64,000 nucleotides of DNA from JAOUEA01 sp963734685 (GCA_963734685.1 CAVTIC010000007.1:744001-808000), one strand, 5' to 3'; numbered from the stretch's first letter, positions 34,976-46,917 are shown. The notes: generated by a model from the letters alone, not told the origin. A program made the numbers and translations.

Positions 34976-36662
34976 ATGACGACGGTCAAGCGCAAGTCGA
35001 AGCAGCTCGGCCAGATCCTGATCGAGCTGGGCTTCATCACGCCCGAGCAGCTGGAGACGGCGCTCGAGGAGCATCGCGAGACCCCGAAGTCGCTCGGCCG
35101 CGTGCTGATCGACATCGGCATGATCAAGGAGGCCGACCTCGTCCGCGCGCTGGCCGAGCAGGTCGGACTCGAGTTCGTCGACCTCGCCGAGTTCCCGATC
35201 GATCCCACGGCAACGACGCTCTTGCCCGAGGCGCTCTCCCGCCGGTACCGGGCGATCCCGATCGGGGAGCGCGACGGCAAGCTGCTCGTGGCGATGTCGG
35301 ACCCCGCCAACGTGTACGCGCTCGACGACATCCGGACGATCACGGGCCGCGACGTGCAGCCGGTCGTCGCGACGGCCGCCGACGTCGAGCGAGCGATCCA
35401 GAAGTTCGCCGGCATGGACGGGCAGGTCGAAGCGCTCGCCAGCGTGGCCGCCGACGCGACGAGGCCGATGACGAGCACATGGAGGCGGCCCTCGAGGACG
35501 CCCCGATCGTCAAGCTCGTGAACGCGATCATGACCCAGGCGGTCGGCGACCGCGCCTCCGACGTGCACATCGAGCCTGCCGAGAAGAACGTGCGGATCCG
35601 CTTCCGGGTCGACGGCGTGCTGCACGAGCCGATGCCGCCGGCGCCGAAGAACATCCAGGGCGGCCTGATCAGCCGCCTGAAGGTCATGGCCGACCTGAAC
35701 ATCGCCGAGAAGCGCGTGCCCCAGGACGGCCGCATCTCGATGAAGGTGGGCGGCAAGCAGCTCGACCTGCGTGTCGCGACCCTGCCCACGGTGTACGGCG
35801 AGAAGGTCGTGATCCGCATCCTGGACAAGTCGCAGCGCGCTCCTGAAGCTCGAGGACCTCGGGTTCCTCGAGGACTCGTACAAGCGGTTCGCGCAGTCGT
35901 TCCGCAAGCCGTACGGCGCGATCCTCGTCACCGGGCCGACGGGTTCGGGGAAGTCGACCACGATGTACTCGACGCTGAACATCCTCAACGAGGAGGACAA
36001 GAACATCATCACGGTCGAGGACCCGGTCGAGTACCGGCTGGCCGGCGTGAACCAGATGCAGGTGAACCCGAAGGCGGGGCTCACGTTCGCGAGCGCGCTG
36101 CGGTCGATCCTCCGCGCCGACCCCGACATCGTGCTGATCGGTGAGATCCGCGACAAGGAGACGGCCACGATCGCGATCGAGGCCGCGCTCACCGGTCACC
36201 TCGTGCTGTCGTCGCTGCACACGAACGACGCGCCGAGCGCGATCACGCGGCTCGTCGAGATGGACGTCGAGACGTTCCTGGTGGCCTCGGCGATCGACGC
36301 GGTGGTCGCGCAGCGCCTCGCGCGCAAGCTGTGCGAGCGCTGCAAGGATCGCCTACGAGCCCGAGCAGGGCGAGCTGATGGCGGCCGGCTTCCCCGAGTG
36401 GCTGTGGCCGGAGATCACGGAGCTCCACCGCGCGCAGGGATGCCCGGCCTGCTCGAACACCGGCTACCGGGGCCGGATCGGCCTCTACGAGGTCATGCCG
36501 ATGACCGAAGAGATCGAACGGCTCACGGTCGAGCGCGCCTCTGCCGACGCGATCAAGGCCGTCGCGGTGCAGCAGGGGATGATGACGCTCCGCGACGACG
36601 GCCTGGAGAAGGTCCGCATGGGCATCACGTCGCTCGAGGAAGTCGCGAGGGTGGTGAAGTGA
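34976..36662 (+). CDS. pilB: Type IV pilus assembly ATPase PilB (three frame breaks)
   Basis: About 561 residues. N-terminal MshEN-type domain (LGQILIELGFITPEQLETAL, SLGRVLIDIGMIKEADL), then the GspE/PulE ATPase: VKLVNAIMTQAV, DRASDVHIEP, Walker A VTGPTGSGKSTTMYS, Walker B region RADPDIVLIGEIRD, SSLHTNDAPSAITRL, and a zinc-binding tetracysteine ending CPACSNTGYRG. Breaks: one base missing near 35457 (alanine codon GC_), extra bases at 35839 (CGC/CGG) and 36347. With these the frame runs from ATG 34976 to the stop at 36660-36662. Powers pilus extension. Confidence 0.92.
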
Positions 36663-36664
36663 CG

Positions 36665-37861
<1,197 letters not shown>

Positions 37862-37873
37862 GGGAGACGCGCG

Positions 37874-39095
37874 ATGCCTGAGACCTTCCAGTACAAGGTC
37901 CGCGACAAGGCGGGAACATCGTCACCGGCACGCTCGTCGCCGACAACGAAGCGCTCGTCCTGCAGCGCCTGCGCGAGCAGGGCTACACGCCCGCTCGAGG
38001 TCGGCAAGCAGAAGACGCGGCCTCAACATCGAGCTCAACATCAGCGAAGAAGGTCAAGCTCAAGGAGCTGGCCGTCTTCTCGCGGCAGTTCGCCACGATG
38101 ATCAACTCGGGGCTGCCGATCCTGCGGGCCCTGGCGATCCTGCCGAGCAGACCGACGAACAAGCTCGCTCGCGGAGACGCTCGACGCAGTGCCGCATCGA
38201 CGTCGAGCAGGGGGCCTCGCTGTCCGGCGCGATGCAGAAGCACCCGAAGGTCTTCAACGACCTCTACGTCTCGATGGTGCAAGTCGGGTGAGACCGGCGG
38301 GTCGCTCGACACGCGCTGCTGCGCCTGGCCGAGATGCTCGAGAGCGAGGTGCAGCCTGCGCGGCAAGATCAAGTCGGCCATGACCTACCCGGTCGCCGTC
38401 GTCGGCCTCGTCGTGCTGATCATGTCCGCGATGCTGCTGTTCGTCGTGCCGCAGTTCAAGGCGATCTACGGCCAGCTCGGCGGCGAGCTCCCGCTCCCGA
38501 CGCGGGTGCTGCTGATGCTCTCCGACGTCTTCAAGAAGTACTGGTACATCGTGCTCGTCGGCCATCTTCGTGGGGCGCTTCTGTTCCGGCGGTGGAAGAA
38601 GACCGACGAAGGGCCGCGCGAGCGGTCGACGCGCTGAAGCTGCGCGTCCCGGTCTTCGGCACGCTCTTCCACAAGACCGCGCTCGTCGCGGTTCTCCGCG
38701 CACGCTCTCGATGCTGCTGCGCTCCGGCGTGCCGATCCTGCAGGCGCTCGAGATCGTCGCCGACACCGTGAACAACAAGGTCATCTCGCAAGGCCGTCGT
38801 CGACGTGCAGGCGAGCGTGCGCGAGGGTGAGTCGATGGCCAAGCCGCTCGCGCAGCACGAGGTCTTCCCGCCGATGGTCGTGCAGATGATCGCGGTCGGT
38901 GAGGAGACCGGGCCAGGTCGACACGATGCTCGAGAAGGTCGCGCACGTTCTACGAGCAGGAGGTCGAGGCGTCGGTCGACGCGCTGACCTCGTTGATCGA
39001 GCCGCTCCTGATCGCGGTGATCGGCGGGTGTCGTCGGCGCGGCGGTGGTCGCCCTGTACATGCCGATGTTCAACATCATCAAGCTGATCCAGTAG
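37874..39095 (+). CDS. pilC: Type IV pilus inner-membrane platform protein PilC (about 21 frame breaks)
   Basis: About 402 residues after repair. Two T2SSF domains: first with LAVFSRQFATMINSGLPILRALAIL and SGETGGSLD; membrane segment YPVAVVGLVVLIMSAMLLFVVP; second with FSRTLSMLLRSGVPILQALEIV, MIAVGEETGQVDTML and the C-terminal helix ending MFNIIKLIQ. Seventeen extra bases (for example 37993, 38018, 38046, 38280, 38352, 38614, 38685, 38913, 39029) and four missing bases (about 37914, 38141, 38312, 38574) must be corrected; their net frame matches the TAG at 39093. Most extras are synonymous third-position doublets. Densest frame damage in the window. Confidence 0.9.
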
Positions 39096-39327
39096 CACCG
39101 CGACGGGCCGGTCCCTCGAGCCCGGCGTCGCCCGCGCCGGGGCGCTCCGCGCCTCGGAGCCGTGGGATCGTCGTGTCCCCGCCGATGGACTCCCGTCGCT
39201 GACCGGTCTGCGAGGTCCGAACTTCGATCCTTTCGGCGCTTCAGGTCGCGCTCACGCACGACCGAAACGTCAGGGAACGCGCACCGACGGGGTGCGCACG
39301 CTACCACAGGAAAGGAGGCGAAGGCAG
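39096..39327. other. pilA leader region with hairpin
   Basis: 232 bp without a gene. An inverted repeat GCGCACC/GGTGCGC (39279-39285 and 39291-39297, five-base loop) stands 12 bases before a very strong ribosome-binding site AGGAAAGGAGG (39308-39318). A GC-rich dyad lies near 39118-39140. I see no convincing -10/-35 pair. The hairpin could stabilise or insulate the abundant pilA message; this is inference. Confidence 0.4.
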
Positions 39328-39842
39328 ATGCTCAAGGGACTCATGAAGCGCGTCCGTGAGGACGAGGGCTTCACCCTCATCGAGCTGATGGTGGTCGTTC
39401 TGATCATCGGCATCCTGATCGCCATCGCTCTGCCGACGTTCCTCGGCGCCCGCGAGCGGGCGCAGAACCGCGCGGCGCAGTCGAGCCTGCGCAACGCGCT
39501 CGCCGCGGCCAAGACGGCCTACACGGACGACGAGCGACTTCACTGGTGCCGACACCGCGGCCGAGCTCGACGGCGATCGAGCCGTCGCTGACCTACGTGG
39601 CCGACACGGGACTCGACCGACCCGACCGGTCGACCGAGGTCAGCGCTCGGCCGCTACGCGGACGGACGTCGGCGACTCGACAGCTGGTCGGCCGCGGCGC
39701 TGTCGGAGTCCGGCACGTGCTACTGGATCAACGAGGTCAGCGACCGGCGCCAGTGCAGGGACCTTCTACGGCGACACCAGTGGCGCGAGGCGCCTGCGCC
39801 GCTGGCGACGCCGTCGGCGTGCTGCCGGCACCGAGCTGGTAA
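39328..39842 (+). CDS. pilA: Major type IV pilin PilA (prepilin; several frame breaks)
   Basis: About 170 residues. Prepilin peptide MLKGLMKRVREDEG followed by FTLIELMVVVLIIGILIAIALPTF: cleavage after the Gly, Glu at mature position 5, then the hydrophobic helix. Downstream the repaired reading gives FTGADTAAELDG, SWSAAALSESGTCYWINEVSD and a C-terminal PAPSW, typical of actinobacterial pilins with a Cys. Breaks occur near 39538, 39572, around 39620-39690 (exact sites not resolvable), 39750 and 39787. Strongest Shine-Dalgarno of the region and a terminator immediately after fit a highly expressed single gene. Confidence 0.85.
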
Positions 39843-39870
39843 GCCACCAGCACCACCAAGCACCACCGAC

Positions 39871-39897
39871 GCGAGGCGGCCCTTCGGGCCGCCTCGC
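39871..39897 (+). terminator. Intrinsic terminator-like hairpin after pilA
   Basis: GCGAGGCGGCCC (39871-39882), loop TTC, GGGCCGCCTCGC (39886-39897): a perfect 12-bp stem 29 bases after the pilA stop, followed by GTTCTTCC rather than a clean T tract. Confidence 0.75.
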
Positions 39898-40004
39898 GTT
39901 CTTCCGTGCCCGGAAGCACGCCCGACCGGCCTCAAGTTCACCCGCCGAACGACCGACCCTCTGCAGTAGGACACAGCCTCGCCGACCGCAGTGGAGCGCC
40001 GTCC

Positions 40005-41333
40005 GTGATCCGACGGACAACTGGCGCCGTCGCTCGATCCGCCTCGCTCTCGACGACGAGGGCGGGTTCTCGATGGTGGAGATGATGGTCGCGATCTCGA
40101 TCTTCGCGTTCACCGCGACCGGGGTCGCCGCGCTCATGGGCACGCTCGCTGCAGGATCACGCGGCAACAACCGGAACCGGGCCGTCGCCGCGAACCTCGC
40201 GTCCCAGGAGATGGACGTGGTCCGCAGCACCGAGTTCACCGAGCTGCCGCTCGGCACGCTCGACGACCGACGCAGCAGGTCGACGGCGACCCGTATTCAC
40301 GATCCGGCGAGAGACGCAGTGGGTCGACGAGGACGCGACGACCGGGCCCTGCGACGCCCCGCCGGGCTCCACGCTCGCGTTCCTGCGGGTCAGCGTGTCG
40401 GTGCGGTGGGCGCGCGATGAACGGCGTCGAGCCGCCGAGCGTCCCAGACGATCGTGACGCCCCCGGTCGGGACCTACGACGAGGACTCCGGGCACATCGC
40501 GGTATCGGTCGTCGATCGCGACGGCGAGCCGCAGTCCGACGTGACCGTGGTCACCGACGGCCCGAGCGGCACCGAGTACCAGGTCACCACGATCGGACGG
40601 GTGCGCCTTCTTCCCGTACCTGGACGCCGGGCGCCTACACGGCCGACGATCTCGGCCACCGGGTACGTCGAACGGTCGAACGCGGCGTCGGCGACGCAGA
40701 CCGCCACCGTCACCATCGGTGCGACGACGTCGGCCGAGTTCCAGTTCGACGACGGCCACCGACCTCGAGGTCGATCTCGACGGCATGGAACGGGTACCCA
40801 CCGGCCGCCACCGTGCCCATGACGATCGCGAACGCGCACATCGTGCCGGCCGGGACGTCCACACGTACACGGGCTCGGGCACCTCGCGGAGCCTCCCCGG
40901 ACTGTTCCCGTGGTCCGACGGCTACAGCGTCTTCGCCGGCAGCTGTGCCGATGCCGACCCGATCGGGGAGTCGACGCCGGGGGTTCCCTACTGCCCGGCG
41001 CCGTCCGCGCCGACCCCGATCGAGGCCGTCGCCGGGTGGCACCTCGCCGGCTTCCGTCGACATGCCCGAGGTCGAGGTCGAGCCGAGTGGGACTGGGAGC
41101 GACCTGGAGCCCGTCGCCGGGCGTGACCGTCGAGGCCGTCCACGGCGCCGATGACGGCTGCCCTGCGGGCGAGTCCTACGACCTCGGCAACACGGACTCG
41201 AACGGGTTCTCGGGGCCGGCTTGCCGTACGGCACGTGGGACATCTACGTCGACGGGACCTTCGCCGACACGATGGTGCTGATCCCGGCTCGCCCGTCAGA
41301 CACCGCGCGACGTCTACGGTGGACCTCACGTGA
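40005..41333 (+). CDS. Large minor pilin with carboxypeptidase-regulatory-like domain (many frame breaks)
   Basis: About 440 residues after repair. Prepilin-type N terminus LDDEGGFSMVEMMVAISIFAFTATGVAALMG, then a PulG/PilV-like stalk (NLASQEMDVVRSTEF, RRETQWVDED). From about 40470 a beta-sandwich segment HIAVSVVDRDGEPQSDVTVV ... GCAFFPYLDAGAYTADISATGYV matches carboxypeptidase-regulatory/Cna-B-like folds seen in actinobacterial prepilins. The C-terminal part has WNGYPPAATVPM, DVHTYTGSG and YGTWDIYVDGTFADTMVLIP. Start GTG 40005 is the best candidate (GGAG 9 bases upstream) but lies before two frame breaks. Stop TGA 41331-41333 overlaps the next start. Confidence 0.72.
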
Positions 41334-42014
41334 TGTGGGCGCGTCGCTGCATCGCGAGGAGGACGGCGTGAGCCGTCAGCGAGCTCATGGTCACCGTCGG
41401 GCTGCTCTCGGTCGTGCTCGGGTTCGTGCTGCAGGGCTTCGCTGTCGCTCCAGAACGCCACCACGGGCGGCGCGCTGCGCCTCGAGAACCTCGAGCAGGC
41501 CCGGATCCTGATGGACACCGTGACCAAGGACCTGCGGACGTCGGTGCGCCTGGGCACGACCGAGTCTCCGTTCCTGGCGGCCGACGACCGAGAGGTCACG
41601 TTCTACGCCAACCTGAACCTGTCCACCGCCTGCCCGAAGCAGATCCACCTGTACGTGGACGCCAGACCCAGCTCATCGAGGAGGTGACCGAGCCCGACGC
41701 CGGCGGGACGCCCCCGAACTGCGCGTACACGGGTGCCCCGACGACGCGGTTCGTCGGTCAGCTACGTCGCGAACGCGACGAGCGAGCCGATCTTCACCTA
41801 CTACTACGACGACGGCACCGGCGACGTCGCCTTCGCGAGCCACCGCGACGCCGCTTGTCGCGCGCCGAACCTGCTGCTCGTGAACGGCGTCGGGATCCAC
41901 CTGTCGATCCGCAAGCACACGAACTACACGGTGGCCGAGACGACCCTGGTCAACAAGGTCCGCCTGCCGAACGTCGACTACAACCCGCTGCCGAGCGGGA
42001 GCCCGAGCCCATGA
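41333..42014 (+). CDS. Minor pilin, PulJ/PilW-like (five frame breaks)
   Basis: 226 residues after repair. Start ATG 41333 (TGATG overlap). Short basic leader, then EDGVSLSELMVTVGLLSVVLGFVLQGFASLQN, a prepilin helix with Glu at position 5, followed by ENLEQARILMDTVTKDLRTSVRLGT, the PilW/PulJ-type stalk, then REVTFYANLN, GQTQLIEEVTEPD and SYVANATSEPIFTYYYDD. Breaks near 41362 (missing), 41374, 41446, 41662 (missing) and 41760; all are third-position or conservative. Net frame matches the TGA at 42012. Confidence 0.78.
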
Positions 42015-42024
42015 GCGCCCCAGC

Positions 42025-43878
42025 ATGAAGAACGTCACGCGAACGCTCCGTCCCGTCGCACGGATGCCGCCCGCGAGGACGGCATCGCCCTGATCACGGT
42101 CCTGCTGCTCTCGGTCATCATGTTCACCCTCGTCACGAGCTCGCTGTCCTACTCGCTCGGGCTCGCAGAACCTCTCCCGTCGCGACCAGAACTGGAACGC
42201 GTCGCTCGCCGCGGCCGAGGCCGGACTCGACGACTTCATCTTCCGGCTGAACGAGAACGACAGCTACTGGATCTACGACGCCGGCGAACCCGCCGCCCGA
42301 CGGCAACCAGGCCTTCGACCACGTGGGTCGACGTCCCCGGGCCGGCCAACGACGGCTCCTTCCGCTACGACGTCGACACCTCGAGCCTGACGACCGAGGG
42401 GGTCGATCACCGTGACCGCCACGGGTCGGGTCGGCAACGCGACCCGCACCGTGCAGGCCACGGTCCGTCGGCGGAGCTTCCTCGACTTCCTGTACTTCAC
42501 CGACCTCGAGACGAAGGACCCGGCCCTGTACAGCACGTCGTCGGGCGACGACTACACGCCCGCGCAGGCGCAGACCTACTGCGCCAAGCGCTACTACGAG
42601 GGTCGCGACATCTCCGGTCGCGTCGGACTTCGCCGGTGACACCGACGGCAACACGTGCACGGAGATCAGCTTCAACGACTACGACACGATCAACGGCCCG
42701 CTGCACTCGAACGACGCGTTGCGCGTCTGCGGCGATCCCGACTTCAACGGCGACACGAGCACGAGCTGGGACGATCACGACCGGCCGCGGCTGGTGGCCC
42801 TACCCGAGCGGGAGCTGTGGCTCGAACCCGGTCTTCAAGCCGGGGGACCCGGAGCACGCGGACGTGCTCACGATGCCGCCGACGAACGCGTCGCTGAAGG
42901 CGGAGACCGACGCCGGCGAGGGCGGGTGCCTGTTCACCGGGCCGACCTCGATCTACCTGAAGAACGACGGCACGATGGACGTGCTGAGCCCGCTCACGCA
43001 GGTCAGCAACTGCTGGACCGCGAGCGACCCTCTACAGCACGACGAAGGGCGTGTGGACCCAGTCGCCGACGAACATGCCGATCCCGAGCAACGGTGTGAT
43101 CTACGTGCAGAGCGTGCCGACCGAGCATCATCGGACCCGAACTACACGGACGGCGGATGCCCGTGGACCGGCACGACGAGCACGACCGGGCGACTCGCCG
43201 TCGGCCAGAGTCGCCTCGAGCGACGACCGGATCTACCGTCGGCACCCGCTCGGCTACCCGCAGGCGAACGACGTGACGACCTACGGATGCCTCTCGGGCG
43301 ATGTGTTCCTCCGAGGCCAGCTGAGCGGCCAGCTCACGATCGCCGCCGACAACAACGTCTACGTCGTGGGCAACACCACGTACGCGGGCGGCACCGGCGG
43401 GACCGACATCCTCGGTCTCATCGCGAACAACTACATCGAGGTCTACCACCCGGTGCGCACCGACTCCTCGAGCAACTGGGGGACCACGTGCGACGGGGGA
43501 GGCAACGGGAGCTACACGGGCTGCAGCCTCAAGATCCCGGTCGACCAATACCGCGAAGCCGACCTCGTTGTCCACACAGGCCTTCCGCAACCCGCAGATC
43601 CAGTCGGCGCTGCTCACGCTGCTGCACTCGTTCCGGGCGCAGAACTACCAGTACGGAACGACGAACGTGGGCAACCTCTACGTGACGGGCGCGATCGCCC
43701 AGAAGTACCGAGGCATCGTGACGCTGATCGGCACGTCCGGGCTACGGCAAGGCCTACACGTACGACCAGCGTCTGAAGTACGACGTCGTCGCCGCACTTC
43801 CTGGAGCCGGTCGCCGCCGCCTGGAACATCGCGACGTGGATCGAGCAGCAGCCGGCCTACGCATCGTCGGATGCCTAG
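42025..43878 (+). CDS. PilX-like large pilus-associated protein (many frame breaks)
   Basis: About 610 residues after repair. N terminus REDGIALITVLLLSVIMFTLVTSSLSYSLG then NLSRRDQNWNASLAAAEAGLDDFIFRLN, the PilX N-terminal pattern. A large exported region with many aromatic, Asn and Cys residues follows: FLYFTDLETKDP, NDYDTINGPLHSNDALRVCG, GCLSGDVFLRGQLSGQLTIAADNNVYVVGNTTYA, and near the end LYVTGAIAQKYRGIVTLI ... FLEPVAAAWNIATW. Start ATG 42025 assumed; ATG 42011 stops after five codons in frame. About 15 breaks. Likely a structural or tip component; exact role unknown. Confidence 0.65.
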
Positions 43879-44046
43879 GCGATGCTCGCGTGTCCGATGG
43901 GTTCGGGGGTAAAGGTCGTACGGCGAACGTCCGAACATGTAGCGACGACCTGCCGATAGCGACGGAGCGGGTCAGGAACCGATGATTCACCAGACGCAGC
44001 TTCGCCCGGGTCCGGCCGCCGAGCCGGCAGAGAGAGTGGACGAGAC
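43879..44046. other. 168 bp gap before the TadE-like gene
   Basis: No gene or clear promoter. A possible GTTCGG/CCGAAC long-loop dyad (about 43900-43935) is the only structure noticed. Inspected for a cyclic-di-GMP riboswitch and not supported. Confidence 0.3.
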
Positions 44047-44517
44047 GTGACGCACGATCGAAGGTCGACGAAGAGGGTGCGGCGAGCCGAGGCACGGGAC
44101 GAGCGTGGCGCCGCGGCCGTGGAGTTCGCGCTGGTCGCCCCGCTCCTGTTCATGCTGGTGTTCGCCATCATCGACTTCGGCTTCGGCTTCCACGCCTGGG
44201 ACGCGACCCAGAACGCCGCCCGTGAGGGTGCTCGCGCGGGGGCCGTGAACCCCGATGTGGCGCTGATCGAGGCGCGGGTGCGCGGGGCGTCGGACTTCCT
44301 CGACCAGGGCGTGCTCGATGTGACGATCCAATGCGCGCCCGAGGGCTCGACGGCGTTCGGGACCTGTGCATCCGGTCCCGCGTGGGTCGAAGGTGACGTG
44401 GTCAGGGTCACCGTCGTCTACGACTACAGCTACATGACCCCTCTGCCGAGCTTCGTCGGCTTCGGTGACACGCTCGCCGTCCGCAGCATCTCGGAAGCTC
44501 GATTCGAGGGCCAGTGA
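44047..44517 (+). CDS. TadE-like pilus-associated protein
   Basis: 156 residues, start GTG 44047. After a basic leader, the TadE signature DERGAAAVEFALVAPLLFMLVFAIIDFG carries the conserved Glu in a TadE-like cleavage/helix segment, then HAWDATQNAAREGARAGAV. The rest is a small extracytoplasmic domain. TadE-like pseudopilins belong to Tad pili, yet here the gene lies inside a PilBTC/PilMNO cluster. Intact frame, unlike the pilins upstream. Overlaps the next gene. Confidence 0.85.
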   Translation: MTHDRRSTKRVRRAEARDERGAAAVEFALVAPLLFMLVFAIIDFGFGFHAWDATQNAAREGARAGAVNPDVALIEARVRGASDFLDQGVLDVTIQCAPEGSTAFGTCASGPAWVEGDVVRVTVVYDYSYMTPLPSFVGFGDTLAVRSISEARFEGQ

Positions 44518-45908
44518 TGACACGGCTCGAAGGGATCGCGAACTCGGTCAGGGACATCGCTAGGCGCTCCGACCGGCTGCGCGACGAGAGCGGAGCGGTC
44601 GTCGTGATCACCGCTCTCCTCCTCATCGTGTTGATGGGTTCGGTCGCCTTCGCGATCGACCTCGCTCGTCTCCGTCACGAACGCCAGGTGCTGCAGACCG
44701 CCGTGGACCTCGGCGCGCTCGCCGGTTCCGGCAAGCTTCCGGCCCAGGGGGTCGATGCGGCGAACGAGGCTATCGCGACCGCTCGACGGATCGCTCTGGA
44801 GAACGCGCCGCAGCTCGCCGGCGCGACGCTCGACATCTCCTTCCGGTGCGCCGTGTCGGACCCCGAGGGCAACGGCGGGGCGGACAGCACCGACGTGCAG
44901 TTCGCCTGCGGCCCCGACGGCGGCGGCGGATGGCCGGACGGGTGGAACAGCCGCCGTGGCCGTGCGTTCCACGCGTGCGATCCGTACATCGGCGAGAAAT
45001 GCAACACGATCGTGCTTCGGGCCTCGAACATCGTGAACTACTTCTTCGCCCCGGTGTTGGGCATCGACCAGGGCTCGACCGGCTCGGTGGCCGGTGCGTC
45101 CTGCAAGGGCTTCTGCGGCCAGCCGTCGAGCCCGCTCGATGTGGTCATGGTGCTCGACCGCTCGACGAGCATGACGAACGCCGACATGGCCAACCTGAAG
45201 AACGCCGCGCTCTCGGTGCTCACCTTCTACGATCCCGCGCTCCAGCACGTGGCGCTCGTGGCGCTGCCCTACACCCATCCCACCAACAAGTGCATCGCCA
45301 ACCCGATCCAGAACTATCCCGCGGTCGGGCGCATGTGGCAGGTCACGGGGCTGTCGAGCGACTACAACTCCGGCGGCACCCTCAACGCCGGCAGCGAGAT
45401 CGTCCAGAGGATCAACTGTCTCCAGCGCGCGACGAACCTCACGCGGGTCACCCCCAACGGGTCGGGCCACACCGACCTGGGCGATCCGATGGCCACGGCC
45501 CACGACATCGTCGTCAACGACGGCCGGCCCGACGTTCCCGACGTGATCATCTTCATGACCGACGGCGAAGCGAACCAGCCCAGGTTCAACCAGCCCTGCG
45601 ACTACCTCGTCGATCGTGCCCTCGACGCCCAGGATGACGCGGTGGGCGTGTACGTCATCGCCTACGGCGTGGCGGCGGCCCGGTGCAGCTACGACAGCAG
45701 CGGCACGTACAGCGGCGCCTACGCCTCGACGTCGTCCGCCGACGCGGCGAGCGGCGATTCGGACGACAACTCCCCGGGCGGCTGCGCCGCAGACGAGAAC
45801 ACCGACGGCGACTTCTACTTCTGCGAGTCGGGCAGCTCCGACCTCGAGCCGGTGTTCCGTCAGATCGCGGTGGCCGCGCTCGAGCGATCGAGGCTGATCG
45901 ACTTCTGA
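44514..45908 (+). CDS. TadG-like protein with von Willebrand factor A domain
   Basis: 464 residues. TadG-like start: ESGAVVVITALLLIVLMGSVAFAIDLARL (Flp-secretion helix), QTAVDLGALAGSGKL. From about residue 210 a vWA domain: DVVMVLDRSTSM is the MIDAS D-x-S-x-S, a Thr-containing GHTDLGDPMATA and IIFMTDGEANQP complete the metal site. Many Cys (CKGFCG, CIAN, CLQ, CSYD, CAAD, CES) suggest disulfides outside the cell. A secreted metal-dependent adhesion or pilus-tip role is likely by analogy with vWA pilus adhesins. GTG 44514 or ATG 44517 start; intact. Confidence 0.82.
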   Translation: MMTRLEGIANSVRDIARRSDRLRDESGAVVVITALLLIVLMGSVAFAIDLARLRHERQVLQTAVDLGALAGSGKLPAQGVDAANEAIATARRIALENAPQLAGATLDISFRCAVSDPEGNGGADSTDVQFACGPDGGGGWPDGWNSRRGRAFHACDPYIGEKCNTIVLRASNIVNYFFAPVLGIDQGSTGSVAGASCKGFCGQPSSPLDVVMVLDRSTSMTNADMANLKNAALSVLTFYDPALQHVALVALPYTHPTNKCIANPIQNYPAVGRMWQVTGLSSDYNSGGTLNAGSEIVQRINCLQRATNLTRVTPNGSGHTDLGDPMATAHDIVVNDGRPDVPDVIIFMTDGEANQPRFNQPCDYLVDRALDAQDDAVGVYVIAYGVAAARCSYDSSGTYSGAYASTSSADAASGDSDDNSPGGCAADENTDGDFYFCESGSSDLEPVFRQIAVAALERSRLIDF

Positions 45909-45953
45909 CGGCAGCGGGGCCCCGAATCCCACACCACGCGTCGGACAACCGCT

Positions 45954-45959
45954 AGCGTC
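45954..45959 (+). promoter_or_regulatory. -10-like element before prepilin peptidase
   Basis: TAGCGT six bases before ATG 45966 with no ribosome-binding site between; possible leaderless start. Weak evidence alone. Confidence 0.28.
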
Positions 45960-45965
45960 CGCTCG

Positions 45966-46761
45966 ATGAACGTGAGCGACGCGTGGATCCGTGCCCTCGT
46001 CGCCCTGCCGTTCGGGCTGGCGATCGGCAGTTTCATGACGGTCGTGGTCTCCCGTGTGCCCGCGGGGGAGAGCGTGCTCCGTCCGCGATCGCGTTGCCCG
46101 AGGTGCGGCGTCGAGATCCGCAACCGCGACAACGTGCCCGTGGTCTCGTGGCTGGTCCTGCGGTGGTCGCTGCCGCTCGTGCGGGGAGCGCATCCCGGCG
46201 AGCTACCCGTTGCTCGAGCTGTCGACGACGGTCCTCGTCGTGGCGGGCGCGGTCGCGTATGAACGCCCGTGGATCGCGGTGATGATGGCCGCCTTCCTCT
46301 CGCTGATGCCCGCGATCTCGTGGATCGACATCCGTCATCGCATCATCCCGAACCGGATCACGTACCCGGCCTTCCTGGTCTTCGCCGGATACGTGGTCCT
46401 CGCGCGGCTGTTCGACGGCGGCACCGATCCCGTCGGAGGGCTGATCGGCGCCCTCGCCTACGCGGGAGTGCTCTTCCTGATCGCACTGGTCTCACGTGGC
46501 ATGGGCATGGGCGACGTGAAGCTCGCGCTGGTGATCGGCGTCGTGCTGGGCTCGTTGGGGCTGCGGTTCGTCGGCGTCGCCGGGGCGGCCGCCGTCGTGT
46601 TCGGCGGGCTCGGCGGCATCGTCGCCCTGGCGGCCGGCCGGGGGCGCAAGTCGATGATCCCGTTCGGGCCGTACATGGCTGCGGGGGCGGTCGTCGCGGC
46701 CTTCTGGGGGGAGCAGATCGCCGACTGGTACCTCCGCGCCTTCGTGGGCGCAGGGGCCTAG
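45966..46761 (+). CDS. pilD: Prepilin peptidase, A24 family (one +1 frame break)
   Basis: 264 residues after repair. GSFMTVVVSRVP opening, zinc-type tetracysteine CPRC ... CRSC, then the aspartate protease signature: SWIDIRHRIIPNRITYP (first Asp) and GMGMGDVKLALVIG (second Asp, GxGD). About seven membrane helices. An extra T at 46164 (CGG-T, arginine as CGG or CGT) lies between the two Cys pairs; without it the reading is LVLRGRCRSCGERIPASYPLLEL. Cleaves and methylates the prepilins of this island. Confidence 0.92.
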
Positions 46762-46901
46762 CCCTCGTCGCCCCCCACCCGTCGCTCCCACCACGGCCCG
46801 AACCCCGCTCCGAACCCCCGAAAACCGCTCGAACACACGTACGGAAAGCTCTCCGCCGAGGTGTTTGACTCACCCTGGGAGCTGTTGTTTCGTGAGGGCC
46901 C

Positions 46902-46917
46902 TCAACAGCACTGTTGA
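46902..46917. promoter_or_regulatory. Palindrome upstream of the BldC-like gene
   Basis: TCAACAGCACTGTTGA, perfect 7-bp arms around CA. Additional partial copies nearby (CTGTTG at 46882-46887, CAACGTTG at 46919-46926) suggest an operator region. Could also form a small hairpin in RNA. Confidence 0.45.

Noticed and set aside
34518..36000. Natural fusion of the roadblock-like protein with PilB (the frame is continuous)
   Set aside because: PilB has a standard start at 34976 and the region before it ends in sequence unlike a linker; a nearby third-position break giving a TAG stop is more likely given the local pattern. Kept as an uncertainty.
43879..44046. Cyclic-di-GMP riboswitch before the TadE-like gene
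   Set aside because: The GEMM core and tetraloop/receptor sequences could not be found.
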